Assembly (NCBI GenBank): GCA_964631375.1
Contig: CAZVYQ010000008.1
Location: 7,580 to 71,579, forward strand
Direction: 5' to 3'
Length of the DNA: 64,000 nt
Origin: JAAYYM01 sp964631375
GTDB lineage: Bacteria > Bacillota > Clostridia > Lachnospirales > Lachnospiraceae
In this document: piece after piece, positions 52,193-60,940 of the stretch
How positions within the stretch are numbered: the stretch's first letter is position 1
Layout: the number at the start of each line of letters is the position of its first letter
The notes under the pieces: model-generated
Told to the model about the DNA's origin: nothing
What the model saw: the letters and a program-made list of their open reading frames with translations, nothing else
Database searches by the model: none
Program-made: the position numbers and the translations under genes

Positions 52193-52921
52193 ATGCAAAT
52201 CTTGAAAGCTAAGAACTATGAACAAATGAGCCGTATTGCGGCAAACATCATCTCTGCGCAGATCATTATGAAGCCTGACAGTGTACTTGGACTGGCTACA
52301 GGCTCCACCCCTATTGGCACCTATGCTGAACTCGTAAAGCGTTTCGAGAATGGAGATCTCGATTTTTCCGCCGTTACCAGCATCAATCTGGACGAATACA
52401 AGGGACTGCCGGGAGACAATGACCAAAGCTATCGCTATTTTATGAACACCAACCTGTTTGATCATGTCAATATCAACAAAGAACATACATATGTACCAAA
52501 CGGACTGGAACCTGATTCTGACAAGGCCTGCAGTGATTACAACGCCATCATTCATCAGTATGGCGGTGGCGTAGACCTACAGCTTCTCGGACTTGGCCAT
52601 AATGGACACATTGGTTTCAATGAGCCATCTGATGCCTTTGATAAAGAGACACACTGCGTCGATCTCTCAGAGCGTACCATTGAGGCAAATGCCCGTTTCT
52701 TTGAAAATAAAGATGCCGTTCCTAAGCAGGCATATACAATGGGGATTCAGACCATCATGAATGCAAAAAAGGTACTTGTCATTGTCAGTGGAAAGGATAA
52801 AGCTGAAATTGTCAAAAAGGCCTTCTTCGGCCCGATCACTCCACAGGTTCCTGCTTCTGCTCTGCAGCTGCATCAGGACTTTATTCTGGTTGGTGACGAG
52901 GATGCACTGTCCTTAATCTAG
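52193..52921 (+). CDS. nagB: Glucosamine-6-phosphate deaminase
   Basis: A 242-aa enzyme that converts glucosamine 6-phosphate to fructose 6-phosphate and ammonia. Visible marks are VLGLATGSTPIGTYAELVKR (phosphate-binding), TSINLDEYKGL with the catalytic Asp, NGLEPD, QLLGLGHNGHIGFNEPSDAF with the active-site His, and AYTMGIQTIMNAKKVLVIVSGKDKA. The start follows AGGAGGTAATTT. It is followed by the deacetylase nagA, giving the standard catabolic pair for N-acetylglucosamine. Confidence 0.97.
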   Translation: MQILKAKNYEQMSRIAANIISAQIIMKPDSVLGLATGSTPIGTYAELVKRFENGDLDFSAVTSINLDEYKGLPGDNDQSYRYFMNTNLFDHVNINKEHTYVPNGLEPDSDKACSDYNAIIHQYGGGVDLQLLGLGHNGHIGFNEPSDAFDKETHCVDLSERTIEANARFFENKDAVPKQAYTMGIQTIMNAKKVLVIVSGKDKAEIVKKAFFGPITPQVPASALQLHQDFILVGDEDALSLI

Positions 52922-52941
52922 ATGATTCTGTAACATTTTTC

Positions 52942-52975
52942 AAAGGCACACATCATGGTAAATGTTGTGTGCCTT
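52942..52975 (+). terminator. Hairpin between nagB and nagA
   Basis: An 11-bp perfect stem, AAAGGCACACA with TGTGTGCCTTT, and a 12-nt loop, ending in TTT-ACTC. The short T-tract suggests partial termination or mRNA processing that lowers nagA output. Confidence 0.6.
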
Positions 52976-53029
52976 TACTCAACCAATCATAAGTCTATGG
53001 ACTTTCAGAGCTACAACGGAGGATATACT

Positions 53030-54169
53030 ATGTGGATTCGAAACGCCAAAATATACACAGAGGACTGTAAGTTCATACCCGGAGATATTGAGTTGTCAGA
53101 TCAGACGATCTCTTCTGTAGTGCTAAAAACACTGCCTGTGCAAATAACCGATACAGACAGCATAGATGCAGCAGGATTGTATGCCATTCCCGGTTTGATT
53201 GATATCCACTTTCACGCTTGCGAGGGCAACGATTTCTGTGACGGAACAACCGAAGCACTGTCATCTATTGCACACTATGAGGCACAAAATGGCATCACCT
53301 CCATCTGTCCTGCAACCATGTCACTGACTCCCACAAAGTTGATGACTATATGCAAGGCAGCGGCTGCCTTTCATTCTGCTCCCGATGAAGCAGCACTTGT
53401 TGGAATCAATCTGGAAGGCCCCTTTCTCTCACATGAAAAGAAAGGTGCTCAAAATGCCAAATATCTGCTTGCTCCGGATGTTTCTCTGGTCAGACGGCTA
53501 AATGAAGTCTCCCATGGGATGATCAAACTGGTCTCATTGGCCCCAGAGCTGCCCGGTGCCCTTGATTTCATCCATGAATTAAAAGATGAGTTCGTGATAT
53601 CTGCAGCACATACCACTGCTGATTATGACACCTCCAAGAAAGCCTTTCAGGAAGGTATGTCCCATGTAACACATCTCTATAATGCCATGATGCCCTTTTC
53701 TCACAGGGCTCCCGGATTGATCGGAGCCGCATATGATTCTCCTCATTGTAAGGCAGAGCTGATCTGTGATGGTGTGCATGTATCTCCAACCGCAATCCGC
53801 ATGACATTCTCTCTTTTTGGAGAGGATCGTATCATTCTGGTTAGCGACTCCATGATGGCTACAGGGTTATCTGATGGTTCCTATACCCTTGGTGGTCAAG
53901 AAGTAATTGTAAAAGACAGTCTGGCAACACTGACTGATGGAACCATTGCAGGATCAGTCACAAATCTGTTTTCCTGTATGACCAATGCAGTCAATATAGG
54001 GATTCCCCTTGAAAGTGCTGTCAAATGTGCATCCGTCAATCCTGCAAAAGCAATTGGAATCTATGAAAAAACCGGAAGCCTCGCTCCCGGTAAATTCGCT
54101 GATCTGTTATTATTAAAGCCTGACCTGTCACTACACTCTGTATATTTGAGAGGTCAAAAAATCAAATAG
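53030..54169 (+). CDS. nagA: N-acetylglucosamine-6-phosphate deacetylase
   Basis: A 379-aa amidohydrolase that removes acetate from GlcNAc 6-phosphate. Motifs are GLIDIHFHACEGNDFCDGT (metal-binding HxH), NLEGPFLSHEKKGAQ (metal Glu), SAAHTTADYD, THLYNAM, DGVHVSPTAI and LVSDSMMATGL with the catalytic Asp. The start was set at ATG 53030, eight bases after GGAGG; an upstream in-frame ATG at 52955 lies in the nagB-nagA hairpin and has no ribosome binding site. The product feeds NagB. Confidence 0.96.
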   Translation: MWIRNAKIYTEDCKFIPGDIELSDQTISSVVLKTLPVQITDTDSIDAAGLYAIPGLIDIHFHACEGNDFCDGTTEALSSIAHYEAQNGITSICPATMSLTPTKLMTICKAAAAFHSAPDEAALVGINLEGPFLSHEKKGAQNAKYLLAPDVSLVRRLNEVSHGMIKLVSLAPELPGALDFIHELKDEFVISAAHTTADYDTSKKAFQEGMSHVTHLYNAMMPFSHRAPGLIGAAYDSPHCKAELICDGVHVSPTAIRMTFSLFGEDRIILVSDSMMATGLSDGSYTLGGQEVIVKDSLATLTDGTIAGSVTNLFSCMTNAVNIGIPLESAVKCASVNPAKAIGIYEKTGSLAPGKFADLLLLKPDLSLHSVYLRGQKIK

Positions 54170-54182
54170 ACATAGGATCTGA

Positions 54183-54620
54183 TTATTGACACAGCCTTGC
54201 TACAACCTCATTGATGACCTTTCCATCAGCCTTGCCCTTTAGTTCGGGCATGATCGTTTTCATGATCATCCCTTTATTCTTTGATGCAATCACCTCACCA
54301 AACTTCTCTTTTAGAATTGCTTCTACTTCTTGGGCTGACAGCATTTTAGGGGCATATTCCTCAAATACTGTAAGTCTTGCCTTGTATTCGGCAAGCAGCT
54401 CTGTACGCTCTGCCGGACAGGTCTCGATCTGTTCCTTAACACTTTTTAGCTCCTTTAGAATTGCCTGATCAACAAGTTCCTCCGGAATGTCCTCTCTGCA
54501 TCCTGCATCAATCCCCAGCTTCTTTGCTGCAGCATACAATACTGAAATAGAATCTTTTCGTTCCTTATCATGAGCCTTCATAGCTTCCATCATGTCTTTT
54601 TGTAATTTTGATAACTGCAT
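54183..54620 (-). CDS. GatB/YqeY domain protein
   Basis: A 145-aa helical protein of the YqeY family (DMMEAMKAHDKERKDSISVLYAAAKKLGID, ELLAEYKARLTVFEEYAPKMLSAQEVEAIL, KNKGMIMKTIMPELKGKADGKVINEVV). The domain also forms the tail of the tRNA amidotransferase subunit GatB, where it binds tRNA; the free form has no firm function. Start ATG 54620 follows GGAGG. It is convergent with nagA with only 13 bases between the stops. Confidence 0.92.
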   Translation of the reverse strand: MQLSKLQKDMMEAMKAHDKERKDSISVLYAAAKKLGIDAGCREDIPEELVDQAILKELKSVKEQIETCPAERTELLAEYKARLTVFEEYAPKMLSAQEVEAILKEKFGEVIASKNKGMIMKTIMPELKGKADGKVINEVVARLCQ

Positions 54621-54660
54621 TCTGATATCCTCCTTTTGCATATATACAATCATAATAAAT

Positions 54661-54843
54661 CAAAACCAGGCTTCTGGGTTTGAAAATCTTCCCCTAAAAT
54701 TTCTGCTTTAGGATATTCTTTGCTCCATGTATATCCCTGATCCAATGAAGCCCTTCCTTGATTATACAATTTCTATCAGTAAAATGCAATTTTCTATAAT
54801 TACATTCTTCTTCTGCTGTTTTGGACAATTTCTTGTTCTCATT
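54661..54843 (-). pseudogene. TnpB-like (IS200/IS605) C-terminal remnant and right end
   Basis: A minus-strand frame ending at 54694 reads HFTDRNCIIKEG, then LHWIRDIHGAKNILKQKF. The R-D-x-H/N-G-A-x-N-I-L ending is the last conserved motif of TnpB-type RNA-guided nucleases. The upstream part is lost in the assembly gap or deleted. Right after the stop, AAACCAGGCTTCTGGGTTT (54663-54681) can form a subterminal hairpin as at IS605-type right ends. Zinc-finger cysteines are mostly missing, so this is a decayed fragment at best. Confidence 0.45.
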
Positions 54844-55080
54844 NNNNNNNNNNNNNNNNNNNNNNNNNNNNNNNNNNNNNNNNNNNNNNNNNNNNNNNNN
54901 NNNNNNNNNNNNNNNNNNNNNNNNNNNNNNNNNNNNNNNNNNNTTTGGACAATTTCTTGTTCTCATTTTGATATTTGTCCATAATATGTTATTATATTCC
55001 ATTTTTTGTACAAATAGCATTACATTTTCTTATAATTGTCCAAGATCCTCTCGAAATGTAAATATATGTTTGCTTTTTGG
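54796..55080. repeat. Interspersed repeat (copy 2), interrupted by the gap
   Basis: Similar to 25672-25828 across its length: ATAATTACATT, TTTTGGACAATTTCTTGTT, TATTATATTCCAT and, most conserved, ATGTAAATATATGTTTGC at the right end. The 24 bases left of the gap are repeated exactly right of it, so the assembler may have joined two ends of a tandem or collapsed repeat. Confidence 0.6.
54844..54943. other. Assembly gap of 100 N
   Basis: Exactly 100 unknown bases, the usual placeholder for a gap of unknown length. Both edges carry the same sequence TTTGGACAATTTCTTGTTCT. Confidence 0.99.
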
Positions 55081-55233
55081 AAAATTCTTTACTTACATAT
55101 TGTAAATTTATCCAATGATAAACAAGTTCTATAGTCCTTTATTCTCTTCTCCACTAATGTCATTTGTATTTTGTCTGATCCATGTGGTATACTGTATTTT
55201 CTAATAGTAACATGAGAGGAACAAAAAAAATTT
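55081..55233. other. Upstream region of the amidohydrolase gene
   Basis: About 150 bases, AT-rich, between the repeat and the amidohydrolase. A promoter is expected here for the plus-strand gene; the stretch TCCATGTGGTATACTGTATTTT near 55178-55199 offers a TATACT -10 but no clear -35. No other feature was seen. Confidence 0.35.
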
Positions 55234-56526
55234 ATGAAATATGCATATGTAAATGGGATCATTTTAAATGGAAGAATTGATATGGAACCGGTTCATAATT
55301 CTGTAATACTTACAGATGGGGAACAAATCATAGATATTGTATCCAAAGAAGCATGGAATACTCAATATATAGATACCTATGATGCAATTGACCTAAATGG
55401 TCAATATATTATGCCCGGATTAATTAACCTGCACGTACATCTGCCCGGAAGCGGAAAGCCTCGCAAGAAACAGCCTAATCTGAAAGGGTTGATCCGATTA
55501 ATTACCTGTTGTGATGCAGCCAAAAAAGAAGGACATAAAATGTGCCTCGGCTATGCCCAGACAGAGTTATACAGTGGTGTCACCACCATTCGTACAGTTG
55601 GAGGGATTGCGGATTTTGATACGATTGTACGAGACATGATACAACGAGACGAAGCAGTTGGGCCACGCATTCTCGCCTCCAATATGGCAGTCTCTGTACC
55701 AAATGGTCATATGGCAGGTTCTCTTGCCTACATTGCCCATAGTATGGAGGAAGCTGTCCATTATGTAGAATTGATTGCAAAGGATCAGCCTGACCTAATC
55801 AAGCTTATGATCACAGGTGGCGTTATGGATGCCAAGGTAAAAGGAGAACCCGGAGTGCTTCGTATGCCTGCAGAATATGTGAAGGCTGCCTGCGAAAAGG
55901 CTCACTCTCTGGGATTAAAGGTTGCTGCCCACACAGAAAGCCCGGAAGGAGTCAAGATCGCCCTTCGAAATGGGGTAGACACCATCGAGCATGGAGCTAT
56001 GCCGGATCAGGAAATGATCGATCTGTTTCTTGAACATAAAGCAAGTCTGATTACCACACTCTCACCCGCACTTCCCTACGCGTTGTTCGATCTGAAGGTC
56101 TCTCATGCAACAGAGCTTGCAAAGTATAACGGTAATGTAGTGTTCGAGGGTGAAATTGAATGTACAAAGAAATGTATTGAAAATGGTATTCCTGTAGGCA
56201 TGGGAACTGACACAGGATGTCCCTTTATCACACATTACGATATGTGGCGTGAACTGAATTACATGCAAAAATACTGTGGCACTACTCCTGCATTTGCCCT
56301 GTATACTGCCACTGCAGCAAATGCAAAAATTGCCGGAATAGATGACATCACAGGAACAATAGAGGTCGGAAAATGTGCAGACTTTGTTGTGACCAAGGAA
56401 AATCCACTGGAACATCTCACAGCACTTAGAAATATCAGCATGGTGGTCACGAGAGGCAAGGTCATCCGTGATCCCAGAGTCGAAAAGATGGCAAATGTAG
56501 AAACAGAGCTGGATCATTTTATCTGA
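55234..56526 (+). CDS. Amidohydrolase (imidazolonepropionase/prolidase-like)
   Basis: A 430-aa cytosolic metal-dependent hydrolase of the amidohydrolase superfamily. The metal ligands are visible in order: HVH in GLINLHVHLPGSG, Lys in DLIKLMITGGVMD (possibly carbamylated), His in VAAHTESPEG, His in TIEHGAMPDQ, and Asp in GMGTDTGCPF. The closing part (LTAATANAKIAGI-type, GTIEVGKCADFVVTKENPL) is typical. Related clostridial enzymes cleave Xaa-Pro or Xaa-Arg/Lys dipeptides or cyclic amides; the substrate cannot be told here. The ribosome binding site (GAGAGGA) is unusually far, about 13 bases, from the ATG. Confidence 0.87.
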   Translation: MKYAYVNGIILNGRIDMEPVHNSVILTDGEQIIDIVSKEAWNTQYIDTYDAIDLNGQYIMPGLINLHVHLPGSGKPRKKQPNLKGLIRLITCCDAAKKEGHKMCLGYAQTELYSGVTTIRTVGGIADFDTIVRDMIQRDEAVGPRILASNMAVSVPNGHMAGSLAYIAHSMEEAVHYVELIAKDQPDLIKLMITGGVMDAKVKGEPGVLRMPAEYVKAACEKAHSLGLKVAAHTESPEGVKIALRNGVDTIEHGAMPDQEMIDLFLEHKASLITTLSPALPYALFDLKVSHATELAKYNGNVVFEGEIECTKKCIENGIPVGMGTDTGCPFITHYDMWRELNYMQKYCGTTPAFALYTATAANAKIAGIDDITGTIEVGKCADFVVTKENPLEHLTALRNISMVVTRGKVIRDPRVEKMANVETELDHFI

Positions 56527-56621
56527 TCCGGCTCTGCTTCTCTCCTGTACAAACCTATTTCGTAATATCTGCTAGTTGTGTCAATGTATCCTGTGACTTC
56601 TCACAACCAAATCATACATTA

Positions 56622-57647
56622 TCAATTCTCCTGAAATGCATAAATGGTTGAGTTTCCAAGGTTCAATACTGTAAAGACATCTCCCGGCTGATTTAATTTC
56701 ACTGTAGCAAGTCGTGGAACATTTGGCATTTTGGTATCCGGCATGAGGTTTTCTGTAAAGGTTGCTCCGTTATCTGTTGTAGAATAGCATTTTAGCCTCT
56801 TGGTACTGTTTTGAATACAGAAAAATGTATAGGCCTGTTCTCCATCCACCGAGAAATCAATGTTATTCAAGTCAAAATAGTAATCATCCCCAAGCGGGAA
56901 GGTAATCTGTGTCTCCTCCCATGTACTGCCACCATCTGCAGTTCTGTATAAGACCATATCCTCACTTAAAAGGCATATATTTTGTGCATCTACAATCCTG
57001 ATCGCCAGTATAGAACAGGGAACATCCAGATCTGTCCATGTGACTCCACCATCAGTCGTAAGTCCAAGTCTTCCCTTAGAAGCAGCAATTCCGGTATTCT
57101 CATCACAAAAGCTCATCAGTGTACACTGTTTGGGCTCCGAATCACCATAATCTGTGGCATGTTCAAAATTGACACCGCCATCCACACTCTTTGTGATGAT
57201 TCCTTGATTACCACAGGTATATACTACTTTGCCATCAAGGATATCCAGTCCAAAGCGACATGGTGAATCGTTCGCCGCCTTTGTCCAATTCTTGCCGCCG
57301 TCAGTAGTAGAATAGGCCTTACCAGCAGTTCCGACTGTGACACCCATATTTTCATCGAAGAACTCCACTGTAAATATCGGAAAATCCACCTTGCTCTCTG
57401 CCACTAACGTCCACTGTGTTCCTGCTGCTACCTCCTCAATATCCAGCGGAACCTCACTCTCATCAATCTGTACTGATGTGGTTGTATCATCAGTTTGAAC
57501 TGATCCTCCTGTTGTCTGTTCTGCCATATCTGTTGTTGCCAACTCCTCTTTTGTATTGTCAGCCTTCAAACTGCAACCGCATAGTATACAAACACCAATT
57601 CCCACGCACACCAATGCACACACAAAAATTTTCTCAAGCTTACTCAT
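56622..57647 (-). CDS. Exported lipoprotein with BNR/Ycf48-like beta-propeller repeats
   Basis: A 341-aa surface lipoprotein. The signal peptide ends in the lipobox LCGC, lipid attachment at C25. A Thr/Asp-rich linker (about 30-75) follows. Then come at least four repeats of the BNR/photosynthesis-stability-factor type, each with a T-x-D-G-G-x-T/N-W/F motif: STTDGGKNWTKA, KSVDGGVNFEHA, LTTDGGVTWTDL, RTADGGSTWEET and STTDNGATFTEN. It is probably a sugar-binding or scaffold propeller on the cell surface. The start was set at ATG 57647; the ATG six bases earlier is directly against GGAGT. Confidence 0.85.
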   Translation of the reverse strand: MSKLEKIFVCALVCVGIGVCILCGCSLKADNTKEELATTDMAEQTTGGSVQTDDTTTSVQIDESEVPLDIEEVAAGTQWTLVAESKVDFPIFTVEFFDENMGVTVGTAGKAYSTTDGGKNWTKAANDSPCRFGLDILDGKVVYTCGNQGIITKSVDGGVNFEHATDYGDSEPKQCTLMSFCDENTGIAASKGRLGLTTDGGVTWTDLDVPCSILAIRIVDAQNICLLSEDMVLYRTADGGSTWEETQITFPLGDDYYFDLNNIDFSVDGEQAYTFFCIQNSTKRLKCYSTTDNGATFTENLMPDTKMPNVPRLATVKLNQPGDVFTVLNLGNSTIYAFQEN

Positions 57648-57670
57648 TTTCATACTCCTTCCCTGTTATA

Positions 57671-57708
57671 AATGATAAAAGAACTACTCAGATGTCTCTG
57701 AATAGTTC
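57671..57708 (-). terminator. Terminator of the AraC-type regulator gene
   Basis: On the minus strand a 12-bp stem with one mismatch, GAACTATTCAGA with TCTGAGTAGTTC, then TTTTATCATTT. It lies between the regulator stop and the lipoprotein start. Confidence 0.75.
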
Positions 57709-57777
57709 TCATTTTACTAAAACAAAGGAAAGAACAAAATTGTTGATTTCACGCAAATACTTGTCGATTGTTCGCAG

Positions 57778-58713
57778 TTAAGAATTTCTCTCCCGATAGA
57801 CTGATGGAGTCATCCCGATGTATCGCTTGAACATACGCAGAAAATGTGCCATATCAGAGAATCCGGTCTGATACATGACTTCATTAACAGATAATGAGGT
57901 GTCACGCAGCATCAATGTTGCCATCTGTATTCGCAGCTTATTGAGGTAATTTAAAAAGGTATCTCCGACATTTTCCCGAAACATCCCGGCCATCGTTGTT
58001 TTACCGATATGAAAATGCTCTGTGATGTCCTTCACAGTAATTTTATCTTTATAATGCAGATAAATATACGAAAGGATTGGAGTAAAATCCTCCTTGATCC
58101 TCTCCGGCTTGATCTCATCGCTAAAGCCTTCTGTCTCATATAAACTCTCAAGGATAAACAATAGCTCCATCACGGAAAATCTCGTTCGGCAAGGCCACAT
58201 ATCAGAATCCTGTTTCTGTGTATGATGCTGTATGCCGTCTATCATTTCTGAAACTCTATGATAAGATGTAACACCAAGCGGCAACCCATGATTATACTTC
58301 CTACGTTCATTGATAAATGCAAATAAAAGTGCCCTGTCCTGACGCAGTGTAACCGGATCATCCTCGGTCAGCTTGCGTATATTTTCAAAATTCAAAGAGT
58401 AATTCACCATTTCCGGATGAAACAGAAGCACTCTGATGCTACATCCTTCATCACCTCCGATGATGATATGTTCCTGCTCATTCACACAAAAGATACATGG
58501 TGCAAAATAAGGCACCTGTAGCCCATCTAATATGGCAACTCCTGCACCCTGATCTACTAACACAAAAGACATTCTCTGTCCTATCGCTTTCTCATTGTCA
58601 AAGGAATTCTCCTCCAACACGCATAGTGACATAGAAAACCGCTGCTCTTTCTCGATTGAGAAATCCTCCTCAACCTCATAGGTTGTATATAACTGCCTCG
58701 TTTCTTTCGTCAA
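57778..58713 (-). CDS. AraC-family transcriptional regulator
   Basis: A 311-aa regulator. The N-terminal ~170 residues form a cupin-like sensing domain (MSFVLVDQGAGVAILDGLQVPYFAPCIFCVNEQE). The C-terminal double HTH is at about 215-308 (KITVKDITEHFHIGKTTMAGMFRENVGDTFLNYLNKLRIQMA, then SVNEVMYQTGFSDMAHFLRMFKRYIGMTPSVYR), a standard AraC signature. The start was set at TTG 58713, eight bases after AAGGAGG; a GTG nine bases upstream overlaps the ribosome binding site. Possible targets are the lipoprotein next to it or the acyltransferase upstream. Confidence 0.93.
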   Translation of the reverse strand: MTKETRQLYTTYEVEEDFSIEKEQRFSMSLCVLEENSFDNEKAIGQRMSFVLVDQGAGVAILDGLQVPYFAPCIFCVNEQEHIIIGGDEGCSIRVLLFHPEMVNYSLNFENIRKLTEDDPVTLRQDRALLFAFINERRKYNHGLPLGVTSYHRVSEMIDGIQHHTQKQDSDMWPCRTRFSVMELLFILESLYETEGFSDEIKPERIKEDFTPILSYIYLHYKDKITVKDITEHFHIGKTTMAGMFRENVGDTFLNYLNKLRIQMATLMLRDTSLSVNEVMYQTGFSDMAHFLRMFKRYIGMTPSVYRERNS

Positions 58714-58784
58714 TCCGGACACCTCCTTGACTATAAATCAACCCTCTATTCTTCTCGGCTGCTGTCATCAGTATTTTGTGACTG

Positions 58785-58958
58785 TTAGATAATTCGATAC
58801 TGCATCATTTCGTAAGCCAGCTTCGTACCTTCCCCAATTGAATCCGGAAGCAAAGCTCTGGCAACACATTTTAAGTCCTCATCCGACTGGTTAAGTCTCA
58901 TTAAATAGGCATAATCGCCATCTATTCTCTTTACTTCATAATCAATTCTCTCAAACAT
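58785..58958 (-). CDS. Small conserved-looking acidic protein, 57 aa
   Basis: A short gene missed by length-limited callers. It reads MFERIDYEVKRIDGDYAYL, then a mixed stretch and LPDSIGEGTKLAYEMMQYRII. It has a proper ribosome binding site (AGAGGGAG eight bases before ATG 58958) and follows the condensation-like gene by 24 bases on the same strand. The composition is that of a folded cytosolic protein (no signal, no membrane helix). Small proteins of this form (IDYEV..IDGDYAYL..ARALLP..I.EG) seem familiar from gut Clostridia, but no function is known to me. Confidence 0.7.
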   Translation of the reverse strand: MFERIDYEVKRIDGDYAYLMRLNQSDEDLKCVARALLPDSIGEGTKLAYEMMQYRII

Positions 58959-58982
58959 GATAACTGCTCCCTCTTTTATAAT

Positions 58983-60287
58983 TTATGATTGTATACACAA
59001 CTCATGCAGTTCTTTCATTGTTTCATGGAAAAACTGCATATCCGGTGACTTTCCATTAACCTTGATGCCATGAAACGTAATGTGCATCCCCTCTGCATCC
59101 GTTATGATTCCGATGATTCTCTTGCTATAGGTCACGGCAGGTGGAATGAAGATACAGCTCTTGATGCCATATGCTCCATAGTGATCCTTGATTGGGAGGC
59201 GGTTAATATTCGTAATGCCAAGTGTTCGCTCGGTATGCTCTGCATATCCCATGGTTTCGCAGAATGATCTGCATAGGGCACTATCATGTAATCCAAATCT
59301 CGAAAACAGAACTGAGTCAAATAAGGACGGAATGACTGCCGGGATAAATTGATAGATGAAATAGTGATGAGCAGGTGATGTCAAGCTCCGTGTCATCAGT
59401 TTTTGAAAGGCAGCCGCATTCTCCCATACATTCCTTTTTTTATGATAAGGCATGTCTACAGAAATCCCTGCCACCTGATTGGACATACATTCATCATCCT
59501 CTGCTCTGGTGTCCACTGCAAATCCCGTCTGGATACGTCCTCCCTGAACATTGCAGTTTTTCAATAATAAAATGGAAATCAAGGTAGACAATGTTATCTC
59601 ATGCTCATGTGCCACCTCTAGAAGTGTAGTCACCTCCTGAGTTGTAAAGTCCTCGATCAGAATCTCCGATTCTCTGTCCTTCCAATATGTACTGTGAAGA
59701 TGCTGGTAATCCTCGAAGTAAAATATTCTGGTTGCTTTTTCCCATTTTCGGTTGACATAATTGCAATACCATTGGACATGTGGTCGTAACCTGCTTTTTG
59801 CTGGAAGGGCTGCAACATCTACCTCCACCATTTCCTTATAGGACAACTGCTGCCCTGAGAGGCAGTTCAAGACATCCTGTAAAAAGAACAGGATCGACTT
59901 ACCATCTCCGATGAGGTGATGTGCCAGAATCAGCAGCCTGCTATTCTTTCTACCCTTAGGGAAATAGAATACTCGCATCATTTCCCCTTCATCGATCCGA
60001 AATATCCTTTTCTCTTCGCGACGAATGACCTCTGCAATATCTGCATCCGCTTCCTCTTCCTGAAATGTATTATGACATTCCGTCACCGGCAAATAGCCTG
60101 CACTGCCGTCCTCATTGATTACAACCTTGAGATAACAGGATTCATTAGCCTGCCATGCTTTTCGTATGGCTTCGTAAAGCTCTGATTCCACGATGTCACC
60201 TGTTAGCTCGGCAATATAACTGATCAATACATTTGGCTCAAATAATTCACTTCGTTCTGTTTTTATGTAATGTTTTAATTCTCTCAT
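58983..60287 (-). CDS. Stand-alone condensation-domain-like acyltransferase
   Basis: A 434-aa protein with the chloramphenicol-acetyltransferase-like double fold of NRPS condensation domains and alcohol acetyltransferases. The catalytic motif is HHLIGDG at about 124-130, embedded in LLILAHHLIGDGKSILFFLQDVL. The C-terminal half has GGRIQTGFAVDTRAEDDE and TNINRLPIKDHYGAYGIKSC in place of the usual latch and floor loop. It is not part of a synthetase here; the nearest NRPS is 40 kb away. Likely reactions are ester or amide formation from an acyl-CoA or carrier-bound acyl group. It is cotranscribed with the 57-aa gene. Confidence 0.75.
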   Translation of the reverse strand: MRELKHYIKTERSELFEPNVLISYIAELTGDIVESELYEAIRKAWQANESCYLKVVINEDGSAGYLPVTECHNTFQEEEADADIAEVIRREEKRIFRIDEGEMMRVFYFPKGRKNSRLLILAHHLIGDGKSILFFLQDVLNCLSGQQLSYKEMVEVDVAALPAKSRLRPHVQWYCNYVNRKWEKATRIFYFEDYQHLHSTYWKDRESEILIEDFTTQEVTTLLEVAHEHEITLSTLISILLLKNCNVQGGRIQTGFAVDTRAEDDECMSNQVAGISVDMPYHKKRNVWENAAAFQKLMTRSLTSPAHHYFIYQFIPAVIPSLFDSVLFSRFGLHDSALCRSFCETMGYAEHTERTLGITNINRLPIKDHYGAYGIKSCIFIPPAVTYSKRIIGIITDAEGMHITFHGIKVNGKSPDMQFFHETMKELHELCIQS

Positions 60288-60308
60288 TGTATTTCTCTGT
60301 TGTCCCTT

Positions 60309-60885
60309 TTATGAATCCAGTGCCTGTATATTTTGTATCAGATGCTTCTCATTTGATGATGTAAACAGGATTACATCCTTTGGGCGTTCCTTTACCATTT
60401 CCCTCAGTACAAAGGAAACCGGATGATCACTCTGTTCTTTGATCTCTTGCAGACGTTTTCTGTTAAATGCCGTATCGTATTCTTCCATATCGATATGATC
60501 CTTTAGGTATGCCCCGTACAGAAGTGAGGTATGATATACCAGCGTCAGATCCTTGCTTTCATCAATATAGTGAAGCATTTCCCTTGAGGCATATTCCTGC
60601 ACTCCAAAATCTGCATCCATTGCAGGCTTAAAGTAGCTGTTTCGTTGCTGAACCGCACAGAAAAACGGATAGGAGTTCTTCTGACAGATCTGTCTCGCAC
60701 GCTCGATTCTGTATGTCATGAAATTACTGCAGCCGATTGCTCTGACATATCCTGCTTTGACAGCCTCTGCCAAGGCTTCCATCGTTTCTTCCTGATCTGT
60801 CTCAGAATGTTGTTCCAAAGTTAATACAGCCAAACCCTAATTGACTGACCTCCAGTTCTGATTTTCCTAATCTGATTTTATCCAT
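60309..60885 (-). pseudogene. Aldo/keto reductase pseudogene with internal deletion
   Basis: The intact start is at ATG 60885 after AGGAGGAG and reads MDKIRLGKSELEVSQLGFG, CINFGTTF, then hits a stop (TGA). The rest of the family sequence continues in another frame from about 60820 (DQEETMEALAEAVKAGYVRAIGCSNF to the C-terminus at 60309). About 110 residues that should hold the catalytic Asp, Tyr, Lys and His are missing. One deletion that is not a multiple of three explains both facts. The downstream frame alone looks like a 174-aa gene but cannot be active. Confidence 0.85.
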
Positions 60886-60940
60886 GTTCTTTCTCCTCCT
60901 ATTTCATTATGACAGAAACAAATCAACCTATTAATGGAAT

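Noticed and set aside
54694..55020. 108-aa minus-strand frame spanning the N gap as one gene
   Set aside because: It runs through 100 unknown bases whose true length is not known; only the part left of the gap can be judged.
60309..60833. Functional short aldo/keto reductase of 174 aa
   Set aside because: It lacks the whole catalytic half, its assigned start has no ribosome binding site, and the true start lies upstream in another frame.
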